Source: Luteococcus sp038433155
GTDB lineage: Bacteria > Actinomycetota > Actinomycetes > Propionibacteriales > Propionibacteriaceae
Assembly: GCF_038433155.1 (NCBI RefSeq)
Contig: NZ_JBCDMW010000026.1
Location: 1 to 64,000, forward strand
Length of the DNA: 64,000 bases
Reading direction: 5' to 3'
Positions within the stretch are counted from its first letter, which is position 1, and every line of letters starts with the position of its first letter. This document shows positions 50,207-58,128 of the stretch, one piece after another. The translations under genes were made by a program, and so were the position numbers. The notes beneath the pieces are model-generated. The model made no database searches, was not told where the DNA came from, and saw only the letters and a program-made list of their open reading frames with translations.

Positions 50207-51414
50207 CACTCATCTCCCGTCGGGATCGTGGCGACGACCTCGAAGCCGCCCGCGGGGCGCCGCCCGACGCTCAGCTCACCATGATGCGCGGCGACGCGCT
50301 CGCGCATGCCAATCAGGCCGTGCCCCGCGTGTTGACCATCGGCAGGGTCCGGACCTGCGCCGTCGTCGGACACGTCCACCGTGATCACCTCGTCGCTGTG
50401 AGTCAGGGTGACCCGCACCTCCCGGACGCCCGGGCCGGCGTGTTTGCGGACATTGGTCAAGGCCTCCTGGACGATCCGGTAGGCCGTCAGGTCGACACTC
50501 GCTGGAACCGGACGCCGCTCCCCCACCTCCACCAGGTGCACTGGCAGCCCGGCCGCTCGCGACTCCGCCACCAGTCCGGGCAGTTGCGCGATCCCCGGCT
50601 GTGGCGCATGCGAGCCCGGTTCGTCGTCACGCAACACGCCGAGCATGCGACGCATGTCAGCCAGCGCCGTGCGCCCGGTGTCCCGGACCGTCAACATCGC
50701 CTCCCTCGCCTGCTGCGGATTGCCCTCGACGGCCGCGGCAGCGCCGTCGGACAGGACCGCCACCACGCTCAGGGAGTGGGACACCACGTCGTGGATCTCA
50801 CGCGCAATCCGCGTGCGCTCCCCGGATGCTGCCAGCTCTGCCTCGACCGCCTTCTCGCGTTCCAGCTGTGCCGCACGCTCCTGCAGGGAGGCGACATAGC
50901 GACGGCGGGTCTGCACCAGGCGCCCCCAGGTCCAGGCCCACAGGAGCAGTGCCACGATCACCCCGACATCACCAATGCTCATGTCCCCGCGCGCCAGCAT
51001 CGGCAGGCAGCTCAGCACCGTCCATGCCGTGGTCACCACGGCGACCCCGCTCGAGAGTTGCCAGCGCTTCCGGGATGCGATGGTGTAGACCGCCAGCAGC
51101 AGCATTACGTCGGCGGGGATCAGCGAAATCCCCAGTACGCTCTGGAGGACCGCAATCGCTTGGATGGCCAGATAGCTGGCGACCGGGCGCTGACGACGGA
51201 CCAACCCCGGCAGGCACAGCCCCAACGAGACCAGCAGACCGACACCGGGCCACAGGCGCTCGGGCACCGCACCGAACAGGATCGGCAGGTTGTAGGTGAA
51301 CACCGCCAGCACCACCAACAGATCCAGGAGCCGGGGATGGTCGCGAAACCAGCCGCCAGATCCCGACGGCACTCGACCTGGACGGTGATCCTCATCGCCG
51401 CGACGCTGGCCCAT
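50206..51414 (-). CDS. Sensor histidine kinase (HisKA_3 type)
   Basis: A 402-residue kinase. The N-terminal half has about five membrane helices (residues 30-165). A coiled coil (SLQERAAQLEREKAVEAELAAS) links to the H-box RIAREIHDVVSHSLSVVAVLSDG, and the HATPase domain has EALTNVRKHAG and SDDGAGPDP. The N-terminus is cytosolic and small, so a signal is likely sensed within the membrane, as with LiaS/DesK types. GGGAGCC precedes the ATG at 51414. Confidence 0.9.
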   Translation of the reverse strand: MGQRRGDEDHRPGRVPSGSGGWFRDHPRLLDLLVVLAVFTYNLPILFGAVPERLWPGVGLLVSLGLCLPGLVRRQRPVASYLAIQAIAVLQSVLGISLIPADVMLLLAVYTIASRKRWQLSSGVAVVTTAWTVLSCLPMLARGDMSIGDVGVIVALLLWAWTWGRLVQTRRRYVASLQERAAQLEREKAVEAELAASGERTRIAREIHDVVSHSLSVVAVLSDGAAAAVEGNPQQAREAMLTVRDTGRTALADMRRMLGVLRDDEPGSHAPQPGIAQLPGLVAESRAAGLPVHLVEVGERRPVPASVDLTAYRIVQEALTNVRKHAGPGVREVRVTLTHSDEVITVDVSDDGAGPDPADGQHAGHGLIGMRERVAAHHGELSVGRRPAGGFEVVATIPTGDE

Positions 51415-51558
51415 GGCTCCCGACTCTACCGGGGGCCGTCGAGCCCTCTCCCGCCTCGCACAACCTGCCCAGATCACCCCACTCGGCCTCGCTCGCGTTC
51501 TGGTGGAAATGCTCCTGCGCCGTGCTCCAACTGTGCAGCAACTGGGCAACCGAAACAA

Positions 51559-51600
51559 GAAGCCCGTCCCACCAGTGTTTCCACTGGTCAGACGGGCTTT
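51559..51600 (-). terminator. tRNA-Asn terminator hairpin
   Basis: On the reverse strand AAGCCCGTC pairs with GACGGGCTT, with an inner ACCAGTG/CACTGGT stem, and TTCTTGTTT follows, a T-rich tail suited to intrinsic termination of the tRNA transcript. Confidence 0.8.
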
Positions 51601-51604
51601 CACA

Positions 51605-51680
51605 TGGCTCCCCGGACTGGACTCGAACCAGTAACCCTCTGATTAACAGTCAGATGCTCTGCCAATTGAGCTACCAGGGA
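51605..51680 (-). tRNA. tRNA-Asn (GTT)
   Basis: The reverse strand starts TCCCTGGTAGCTCAATTGG. The acceptor stem TCCCTGG/CCGGGGA has one T-G pair, the anticodon loop is CTGTTAA, the T arm is CTGGTTCGAGTCCAG, and CCA is encoded at 51605-51607. Confidence 0.95.
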
Positions 51681-51719
51681 TCAGCGCCTTGCGCGAGATG
51701 AAACATTACACAAACTTCG

Positions 51720-52232
51720 TCAGAAGTCATAATCGGCGCGCAACCGGGCCAAGGCCTCGTCGGCAAGGGACTTCACGACGGGGTTGTCCATCCGGGCGCC
51801 CCGTACCGCCGTCGCCGACCACACAAGCTCCGGGCTTCCCGCGGACAGGTCGCGTCGGGCCGAGATCAGCACCGCTCCCCCGCCCGGGACGTCGAACTGG
51901 TCCTGCACCGCGATGGTGGCCTGCACGCGTTCCCGGAAGACCGTCGGCAGGCTGCGGGGTTCGGTCAGCTGGACGGCCTCCTTGCTGCCGTCGGTCAGCC
52001 GCCAGTGCAGCTCTGCCCGCTCCGCATTCCAGCCGCCGGTCTGCACCTGGTGCCAACCGATCGCACGCCAGGGCTCGTCGGCCACCCGCACGGCCATCCG
52101 ATCCGCGAAGGCCAGCAACTCCGCCCGTGGGCCGCTACCGGTGGCCAGGACACGCGCGTCGTGCCCGGTCTGGCGGCGGTAGTCCGCCACCACACGGGAG
52201 TCGGGCCGGTTCTTGCGGGAGAGAAGGGACAT
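51720..52232 (-). CDS. Conserved-looking actinobacterial protein, unknown function
   Basis: A 170-residue soluble protein. It runs from a basic start (SLLSRKNRPDSRVVADYRRQTGHDARVLATG) to beta-rich blocks (DEPWRAIGWHQVQTGGWNAERAELHWRLTDGSKEAVQL) and a helical end (NPVVKSLADEALARLRADYDF). No family is recognised. ATG at 52232 is preferred to one at 52241 for length. It is downstream of the sigma factor gene on the same strand. Confidence 0.7.
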   Translation of the reverse strand: MSLLSRKNRPDSRVVADYRRQTGHDARVLATGSGPRAELLAFADRMAVRVADEPWRAIGWHQVQTGGWNAERAELHWRLTDGSKEAVQLTEPRSLPTVFRERVQATIAVQDQFDVPGGGAVLISARRDLSAGSPELVWSATAVRGARMDNPVVKSLADEALARLRADYDF

Positions 52233-52271
52233 GCCCACCATTGTGCCGACCCGCCCCGGCAAGCCGGCAAG

Positions 52272-53135
52272 TCAGGCCGCCTGCCCGACCGATTGTGCCC
52301 CGGTCAGCAGATCCCGGGCCTGGTCCAGCCCGCGACGCTCCAACCGTCGCACCGTGCTGACCGAGACCCCCAACTGGTCCGCGACCTGGCGGTAGTCACA
52401 CCGCTGGTGCTCGCCCAGCCCGTACAGCAGCCCAATGACCGTCGCCTCCTGACTGCCCAACCGGTCAAGCCAGTCCGGCTCTGCCTCCTCACAGGCGGCG
52501 AGTTCACGGGCGGCCCGTGGGCAGCTGATCACCTCCGAGAACTCCACCAGCTCCAACGGAACCCGGCTGCCTGCGCTCAACGTCGCCCGAACCCAGTCCT
52601 GGTCATGTCCAAATTCGGCGGCCAGCACGCGGACCGCCTCGCGACGGCCCAGCTCCCCCTCCAGCTCGGCCAGCCGGCTCCGCAGCCGGTGGGCCTGCCG
52701 ATTCCGCCACACCGGCCCCTCCAGCTGCCCACCCCGGGTCACGGCGTGCTGCAGCACTGCATTGCGAACCCAGGGCTGCCCATAGGTGGAGAACTTCACC
52801 CCCTGGCGGTGGTCGAATCGCTCCAAGGCGCTGGCCAGCCCCACACAACCCTCCTGGAAGAGCTCGTCAAAGCTCACCTCCGTGCGTCGGGAGGCCCTGG
52901 CGGCGTGGTGGATCACCAGCCGAAGGTTGGCCAGGAGGAAGTGTTCCCAGGCCTGTTCCCCCAACCCCACCAGGGCACGCAGCTCCGTCTCCGTCGCCCC
53001 GGCTGGCCACGGCTCACGCCCGTCCAGCACGGCGGCGGCCAGCACACCGGCCTCAATCCGGTCCCCCAACTGCACCTCCTGATCAGCGGTCAGCAGTTCG
53101 GGCAGATACGTGGTGTCCATCGCGTGGCAGCTCAT
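52272..53135 (-). CDS. Sigma-70 family factor (group 2-like)
   Basis: A 287-residue sigma factor. Region 1.2 is YLPELLTADQEVQLGDRIEAG. Regions 2.1-2.4 are LANLRLVIHHAARASRRTEVSFDELFQEGCVGLASALERFDHRQGVKFSTYGQPWVR. Region 4 ends QVADQLGVSVSTVRRLERRGLDQA. Region 3 is short and there is no region 1.1, so it is a group 2 or 3 alternative factor. ATGs at 53135 and 53120 are both possible. The integrated element begins just upstream of its start, so its natural promoter may have been replaced. Confidence 0.88.
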   Translation of the reverse strand: MSCHAMDTTYLPELLTADQEVQLGDRIEAGVLAAAVLDGREPWPAGATETELRALVGLGEQAWEHFLLANLRLVIHHAARASRRTEVSFDELFQEGCVGLASALERFDHRQGVKFSTYGQPWVRNAVLQHAVTRGGQLEGPVWRNRQAHRLRSRLAELEGELGRREAVRVLAAEFGHDQDWVRATLSAGSRVPLELVEFSEVISCPRAARELAACEEAEPDWLDRLGSQEATVIGLLYGLGEHQRCDYRQVADQLGVSVSTVRRLERRGLDQARDLLTGAQSVGQAA

Positions 53136-53198
53136 GCCCCGAGCCTGTCCCACAGCCCGCACGAAACCGAGGGCAAAGGGGCCATTGTGGAGTCCGCA

Positions 53199-53235
53199 TT
53201 CGGGCAACACTCAGGCGGTTAATACACTTCTCCCA
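53199..53235 (+). promoter_or_regulatory. Recombinase promoter, probable leaderless start
   Basis: TACACT at 53223-53228 fits a -10 and the ATG at 53235 is seven bases further on, where transcription should begin. The -35 is poor (TTCGGG at 53199-53204, 18-base spacer). No ribosome site precedes the ATG, which fits a leaderless mRNA. Confidence 0.5.
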
Positions 53236-54698
53236 TGACGAACACCCGAGCGGCAATCTACTGTCGAATCTCCCTTGATCGCAGCGGCGAGTCACTGGGC
53301 GTGCAGCGACAGGAGGAGGCATGCCGCGAACTCTGCCAACAGCGCGGATGGGACGTGGCCCGGGTCTACCTTGACAATGACATCTCGGCAACGAAGGGGC
53401 GGCGACGCCCTGGGTTTGAAGACCTACTAGCCACAGTTGGGTCCTTTGACGTGATCGTCGTCTGGCACACAGACCGACTGGTGCGTCTCACTAGGGAGCT
53501 GGAGCGGGTGATCGACCTGGGGGTTGACGTGCATGCAGTTCAGGCTGGACACCTGGACCTATCCAACCCTGCTGGCCGTGCCGTTGCGAGGACGATCACC
53601 GCATGGGCGCAGTATGAGGGCGAAATCAAGGGGCAGCGGCAGAAGCTCGCAGCTAGACAGAAGGCCGACAGTGGCACCCCGTCATGGCCGATCCGACCAT
53701 TCGGGTACAACAGCGATGGCACGAAGCGACCCGAGGAAGCCGCAGTGCTGGAGGCCGCGTATCACAGCATCATCGCCGGTGAAACCGTCTCGCAGATTGC
53801 CCGGAACTGGGAGCGTGACGGCATCCTCACCACCCGTGGCAACCCGTGGCGCAGGCAGGCAGTCAGTGACATTCTGCGCAGCGTCCGCAACGCTGGCTTG
53901 CGAACCTATGGCGGTGAGGTTGTGGGGCGTGGGGCGTGGGAACCTATCGTGCCGGAGGCTACCTATCGGGCGGCTATGCGCGTCCTAAAGGCACCAGGGC
54001 GGGGATACGGGGTTGCTGGCACTGGACGGACGGCGGCCCATCTTCTGTCTGGCATCCTCCGGTGTTCGCAGTGCGGGGGTGCTGCCCGGTGTCAGAGCCG
54101 AGGTGACTACTCGGTGTATGTCTGCATTGAGGGCAAGTGTGTCACCGCCCAGGAGGAGTACGCCGACGCCAAAGCCCTACGCGAGTTGTTGCGATACATG
54201 CCGCTTACCAAGGCCGCATGGGCTGGTCTGAGGATCGAAGGCATGGGGTCAGAGGACGGCGACACTCAAGCCGTGCGGGATGAACTAGAGGACTTGGCAC
54301 AGCGGGAACTTGACCTTGCCGAGGCCTATGCAGCCGGAGCGGTCACCCTTCAGCAGATGATGACAGCGAACAAAGCCACGGCTCAGAGGCGTGCCGAGCT
54401 GGAGGCGTCCATTGCGTCTTCCAACAGCACCCAGTCCTGGGAGCTGGCAAGCCTGTCCGGCGACCCCGAGATTGTGGCCGAGAACTGGCAGTCAAGGACG
54501 CTGGCGAAGCGTCGAGCGGTGATCGAGGCGGCATTCTCAAAAGCAACAATGCATCCCCGTCGCCACCTGAGACCACAGCCGCCCGGAGTCCTGACATTTC
54601 TACCCCGAGGCTTCTCCTCTGCCGAGGAGGCCGATGCTGCACTTGAATCCGTCTTGGGCCAGACCATCACCACCACCACCGAACAGAAGGAGAACTAG
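53235..54698 (+). CDS. int: Large serine recombinase (integrase)
   Basis: A 487-residue large serine recombinase. The resolvase domain begins AAIYCRISLDRSGES with the catalytic Ser13, then VWHTDRLVRLTRELE and GRAVARTITAWAQYEG. The recombinase domain has RPFGYNSDG and ILTTRGNPWRRQAV, and the zinc ribbon uses Cys277, Cys280, Cys286 and Cys297 or Cys302. A coiled-coil region (ELEDLAQRELDLAEAYAAG) follows. It joins attP and attB in one direction without high-energy cofactors; excision needs a separate directionality factor. It starts about 100 bases from the sigma gene. Confidence 0.95.
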   Translation: MTNTRAAIYCRISLDRSGESLGVQRQEEACRELCQQRGWDVARVYLDNDISATKGRRRPGFEDLLATVGSFDVIVVWHTDRLVRLTRELERVIDLGVDVHAVQAGHLDLSNPAGRAVARTITAWAQYEGEIKGQRQKLAARQKADSGTPSWPIRPFGYNSDGTKRPEEAAVLEAAYHSIIAGETVSQIARNWERDGILTTRGNPWRRQAVSDILRSVRNAGLRTYGGEVVGRGAWEPIVPEATYRAAMRVLKAPGRGYGVAGTGRTAAHLLSGILRCSQCGGAARCQSRGDYSVYVCIEGKCVTAQEEYADAKALRELLRYMPLTKAAWAGLRIEGMGSEDGDTQAVRDELEDLAQRELDLAEAYAAGAVTLQQMMTANKATAQRRAELEASIASSNSTQSWELASLSGDPEIVAENWQSRTLAKRRAVIEAAFSKATMHPRRHLRPQPPGVLTFLPRGFSSAEEADAALESVLGQTITTTTEQKEN

Positions 54699-54701
54699 AC
54701 C

Positions 54702-55469
54702 ATGATCCCCACCGTCACCACAATCCGCACGGCCACGGCCACCGCCCACTTGGAGGGTATGACCGGCACTGGCCTGTTGGTCCTGCCACCTGCCAGCTCT
54801 GATGTTGCCGACCCCATGCCGGAATGGGTGTGGCTCCCGGGTGTCGGCCCGGCGTTGACCTCCCTGTCGCTGCACGACGCCGACATGGGCCAGATGATGC
54901 GAAGCCTGCCGAAGGGCTGGACTTTTAATGTGGACGATGAAGTCCCGGAGCTGGAGCCGATCAACGGCCTCACTGTCTTCCCACTGGTCGGCCCGGGGGT
55001 GGTGGAGCGTCCCACTGTCGAGGAGTTGGCCGAGGCGGACATTGCGTTGCGGGCTGCGGTAGCCCGGGAGGGGGCTTTGGAGCGCAAGCGCAGGTACTAT
55101 GGGGAGAACCGAGAGAAGGAGCTGGAGCGCAAGCGACGATACTACGAAGAGAACCGAGAGAAGGAGCTGGAGCGCCAGCGACGATACCGCGAAGAGAACC
55201 GAGAGGAGCGGCTGGAGTACGCGCGATGGTATCGCGAAGAGAACAGGGAGTATTGTAATTGGTCTTCTTCCAACGCAACAAGGAAGCTTCAAGAGCTATC
55301 CCTGAAAACAGCCACCATCTCCGGTCGCTACTCCCAGCCCGAGGACGCCTATATTGTTGCCAAGTATGGTGTCATCTCAACCATCGCCATCGCTGTCAAT
55401 ATGAAGCGGACGTACTTCTCTGTAAGGAGCAGGATTGGATACCTGCGCAAGAAGGGTCTCATTGACTGA
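54702..55469 (+). CDS. HTH protein with tandem 15-residue coiled-coil repeats
   Basis: A 255-residue protein I do not recognise as a whole. Residues 1-115 are beta-rich (LLVLPPASSDV, EWVWLPGVGPALTSLSLHDADMG). Residues 126-184 carry four 15-residue repeats of the type LERKRRYYEENREKE, strongly charged and helical. Residues 205-252 are a Myb-like HTH (SQPEDAYIVAKYGVISTIAIAVNMKRTYFSVRSRIGYLRKKG). AAGGAG precedes the ATG, three bases after the integrase stop, so it is co-transcribed. It might be a DNA-binding partner of the integrase, but nothing proves it. Confidence 0.7.
   Translation: MIPTVTTIRTATATAHLEGMTGTGLLVLPPASSDVADPMPEWVWLPGVGPALTSLSLHDADMGQMMRSLPKGWTFNVDDEVPELEPINGLTVFPLVGPGVVERPTVEELAEADIALRAAVAREGALERKRRYYGENREKELERKRRYYEENREKELERQRRYREENREERLEYARWYREENREYCNWSSSNATRKLQELSLKTATISGRYSQPEDAYIVAKYGVISTIAIAVNMKRTYFSVRSRIGYLRKKGLID
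55077..55255 (+). repeat. Tandem 45-bp coding repeat, four copies
   Basis: The unit encodes LERKRRYYEENREKE or close forms. The first two DNA copies are almost identical and the third is close; the fourth has diverged. Confidence 0.9.
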
Positions 55470-55502
55470 GCGCCAAGAGAGGCCCGGCACCGTGGCCCGG
55501 TG

Positions 55503-55539
55503 AACTGGTTCAAGTTGGACCAGTTGCCGAGCTGGTCCA
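55503..55539 (+). promoter_or_regulatory. Mutually exclusive hairpins before the 105-residue gene
   Basis: AACTGGT at 55503-55509 can pair with ACCAGTT at 55519-55525, or TGGACCAG (55516-55523) with CTGGTCCA (55532-55539); both cannot form together. A further TGGACCAC follows at 55543. This is the pattern of an attenuator or translation switch. Confidence 0.55.
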
Positions 55540-55568
55540 TTGTGGACCACCTGCCGAGGTGAGTCAGG

Positions 55569-55886
55569 ATGACTCAGGTGGACCCCGCGATCACCACCGT
55601 GCCCCTTGCCGGAGCCGTCGCCTACCTATATGGAGGCACCGGCCAAGGGCTGGTGTTGGTGGACAGTCCAGGCACCTACGCTTCCGCCTTGTTGATGCTG
55701 CGCAAGTCGAGGTGGTTCCCCTCTGTTCCGGCTGGCGTCAACGGCGACGTTGCTGGCGAGGATGCCGAGGGTCGGCAGGCTCATTGGGTGTCGAAGTTCG
55801 GGGTGATCCCACCCCCTGAGCAGCGTCTGACAGAGGTTCGGGATGCTCTTGCTGATGTGGCAGGTCTGGTCTGGCAGTGCAGCTAG
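55569..55886 (+). CDS. Small element protein, unknown function
   Basis: A 105-residue soluble protein: TTVPLAGAVAYLYGGTGQGLVLVDSPGTYASALLMLRKSRWFPS and then EQRLTEVRDALADVAGLVWQC. No family recognised. It starts 99 bases after the repeat protein and lies on the same strand. Codons are typical of the element rather than the host. Confidence 0.55.
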   Translation: MTQVDPAITTVPLAGAVAYLYGGTGQGLVLVDSPGTYASALLMLRKSRWFPSVPAGVNGDVAGEDAEGRQAHWVSKFGVIPPPEQRLTEVRDALADVAGLVWQCS

Positions 55887-55930
55887 GCCAGAACCTCGCT
55901 AGAAATGGCTCCTGACGAAGATTTGCCCGC

Positions 55931-56031
55931 AATCCCTTACCTGTAAGGAATGTTGTTCTGAGACGGTTTTTCTTTCCTGTAAGGGATTCCGAGCACTAAA
56001 ACGTTCGCATGGGTAGTTGTCCATCCGAACG
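55931..56031. repeat. Cluster of inverted repeats
   Basis: AATCCCTTAC (55931-55940) pairs with GTAAGGGATT (55979-55988). CCTTAC-CT-GTAAGG lies inside the first arm region. CGTTCG-C-ATGG and CCAT-C-CGAACG form a third hairpin at 56002-56031. The 241-base gap (55887-56127) holds no gene. It may terminate both flanking convergent genes. Confidence 0.7.
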
Positions 56032-56127
56032 GAAAATGCGCTCAGAATCGTTCCTGGAGAACTAGTTGAAAACGGTACTATCTCTGAGGTGGATTAACCC
56101 AAGGCCACCCAAGGCCATCGACGCAAC

Positions 56128-56337
56128 CTAGTGTGGACCTGGCTTCCAGCCGGTCTCCTGCACCCAGTCCTGGACAGTCCGAGCTGCCCACCCTGGCCGG
56201 TCTCCCACCATGACATCCGGCTCCACTAGGCGGCCCTGCTGGCGCATGCGACGGACGCTCACCGGGTTGATCCCCAACAGCTCTGCCACCTGGGCTTGAT
56301 CCAGGTACAGCACCGGCCTATGCGGCTTGCTCGCCAT
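56128..56337 (-). CDS. AlpA/excisionase-like HTH protein
   Basis: A 69-residue MerR-like winged HTH: YLDQAQVAELLGINPVSVRRMRQQGRLVEPD and, at the end, RTVQDWVQETGW. This is the size and layout of phage and plasmid excisionase/AlpA proteins. It could act as the recombination directionality factor for the integrase. GAGAGGAG precedes the ATG. It is the last gene of a minus-strand pair with the membrane protein. Confidence 0.75.
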   Translation of the reverse strand: MASKPHRPVLYLDQAQVAELLGINPVSVRRMRQQGRLVEPDVMVGDRPGWAARTVQDWVQETGWKPGPH

Positions 56338-56419
56338 CGTGAAACTCCTCTCGCCCGAACATGCCCCAAGGGGCCATCCGGTAACACCGGACAGCCCCCT
56401 GGAGCCTATCGCCTGCGGA

Positions 56420-57571
56420 TCAACGGGTGATGGTCTCGATCTGACCCGGACCGTAGACCACCGCAGTCAAGCCGGTTCCCTTGATCGGAACCATGGCGTA
56501 CTCGCTCCCGGAGTCGATCCCACGGCAACCGAACTTGTGGCCCGTCATGTCATAGTCAGACTCGCAGACCGGCAGTCGCTTGGGGAGCTTCGCCCGGCTG
56601 GCCCTGGCCTGGAGCTTGACCACCTTGCCGTCCCGGACGTTCACCAGGACGCGAACCCGCTTGCCTCCCACATTCACAGAGGCATCCGTGACGGCCTTGT
56701 GCTGGACCTTGGCCTGGACAGGAGCGGCCTGGGCAACCTGGGCACCGACCCCCGGAACCGGCTCAGTCACCGTCAGACCAACAGCCCCCACAGTGGCCAG
56801 CAGTGCAGCGCCGACATAGCGGGCAGCGCGACCGCTTCCACGATGGTGGCTGTCCTCCTGGGGCTCCTCCTTCTGGGACTGCACGAACGCTTCGTAGGCC
56901 GCGTCGCGCTTGGCAACAGCCTCCCGCCATTCCATGTAAGCGAAGCTGCCCCGACCCTGAGCGATCCACTCCTGGACCCGCCGGTCTGCTTCCCGCATCC
57001 AAGCGGCCCACGCCTCCCAGGAGCCGTGGGCGGCACCCTGGAGCACTGCAGCGTCGGCACCCTCCAGGGTGTTCGCCACGCTCACCAGCAACTCGCCCAC
57101 GGTGGAGCCGGTAGCCAGGAGGCAGGAGCTTTCGTCGCCAATGAACATCAGCGGGTGAGCTGCCTTGGGGTCGAGTACCTGGCGAATAGAACCAATGATC
57201 CGACCGTCGCGGATGACAGCGAGCGGGTAGGCACTGCCCCCCTCCACGGCAGCGACCGACAGACCGTGGGACTCCCCCTGGCTGGGCTCCTCCTGGGTCA
57301 CGTCCTGGCTGGACTCCTCCTGGCTGGACTCCTCCAGGGTGGGCAGCTCCTCCGCCCCCAGGATGGCGGCGGACTCCGCCTTGGACAGACGCTCAACCTT
57401 GACGGAGGCTCCGATGGTGAACTGATCGGACCACGGGTTATCGACCTGGCGAGCGGTGAACTCCACATCGGCACCAGCGGTGATGGGATCGGACATGATG
57501 ACGAGGTGGCGGTAATCGGTACGGATGACATCGCCAGCGCGGACGGACTGGGCGTTGATCTTGCGGGACAT
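56420..57571 (-). CDS. Membrane protein with extracellular C-terminus, unknown function
   Basis: A 383-residue protein. Residues 1-65 form a beta-rich start (QSVRAGDVIRTDYRHLVIMSD); residues 78-102 are a Ser/Glu/Gln-rich stretch (LEESSQEESSQDVTQEEPSQ); residues 185-230 form a helix rich in Trp and Arg; a membrane helix lies at 252-268 (YVGAALLATVGAVGLTV); residues 270-383 face outward, with Cys336 and Cys349 able to pair. AAGGAG precedes the ATG. Possibly an envelope or exclusion-type protein of the element; no family seen. Confidence 0.65.
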   Translation of the reverse strand: MSRKINAQSVRAGDVIRTDYRHLVIMSDPITAGADVEFTARQVDNPWSDQFTIGASVKVERLSKAESAAILGAEELPTLEESSQEESSQDVTQEEPSQGESHGLSVAAVEGGSAYPLAVIRDGRIIGSIRQVLDPKAAHPLMFIGDESSCLLATGSTVGELLVSVANTLEGADAAVLQGAAHGSWEAWAAWMREADRRVQEWIAQGRGSFAYMEWREAVAKRDAAYEAFVQSQKEEPQEDSHHRGSGRAARYVGAALLATVGAVGLTVTEPVPGVGAQVAQAAPVQAKVQHKAVTDASVNVGGKRVRVLVNVRDGKVVKLQARASRAKLPKRLPVCESDYDMTGHKFGCRGIDSGSEYAMVPIKGTGLTAVVYGPGQIETITR

Positions 57572-58030
57572 GTTAACTCCTTGGGTTGGTGGATGGGTTA
57601 CGTCGTGCAACCACTGACACCAGAGTGCAGGGTTACGCCCCGTAGCGCAATCGGGAAACCCATTTCCAGCCCACAAATCAAGATGACCGCCTTTCCAAAA
57701 CGGCCACTGACCAGGCCAGACAGAACGTTGTGTGAGATTTCCCACAGGACCATTCGGCGGCCATTTCCCGGCCACCCTGGGCCTTATTGGCAGCGACCTG
57801 GAGCAGAGCCCAGAGGCAACCTGGAGACGCCGACCTGGACACCCCTGCACTCCTGGGCAACCTGCACCCCAGCCGGACCCGGGCTGGTGTCTACACGGCC
57901 CGGGTCGGGCTATGGCCCTGGAGCCTGGGGCCTACCTGGGCCTGGACCTGGCCGACCCTGACCTACCGGATGCCTACCTGGTGCCTGGGCCTAGTGCCTG
58001 GGCTGGGGCCTGGCCCTGGCTGGCTTGGCC

Positions 58031-58128
58031 GACCTGGCTTGGCTTGGCTGACCTGACCTGGCTTGGCCGACCTGGCTTGGGCTGACCTGACCTGGCCTGG
58101 CTGACTTGGCTGACCTGGCTGACCTTGC
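58031..58128 (+). repeat. GACCTGGC octamer array
   Basis: GACCTGGC occurs at 58031, 58055, 58069, 58089 and 58112, with close variants GACCTGAC (58050, 58084), GACTTGGC (58103) and GACCTTGC (58121), and one more exact copy at 57945. All lie on the same strand. The class resembles the octamer arrays that TraB/FtsK-like translocases read in actinobacterial conjugation loci. Confidence 0.7.
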
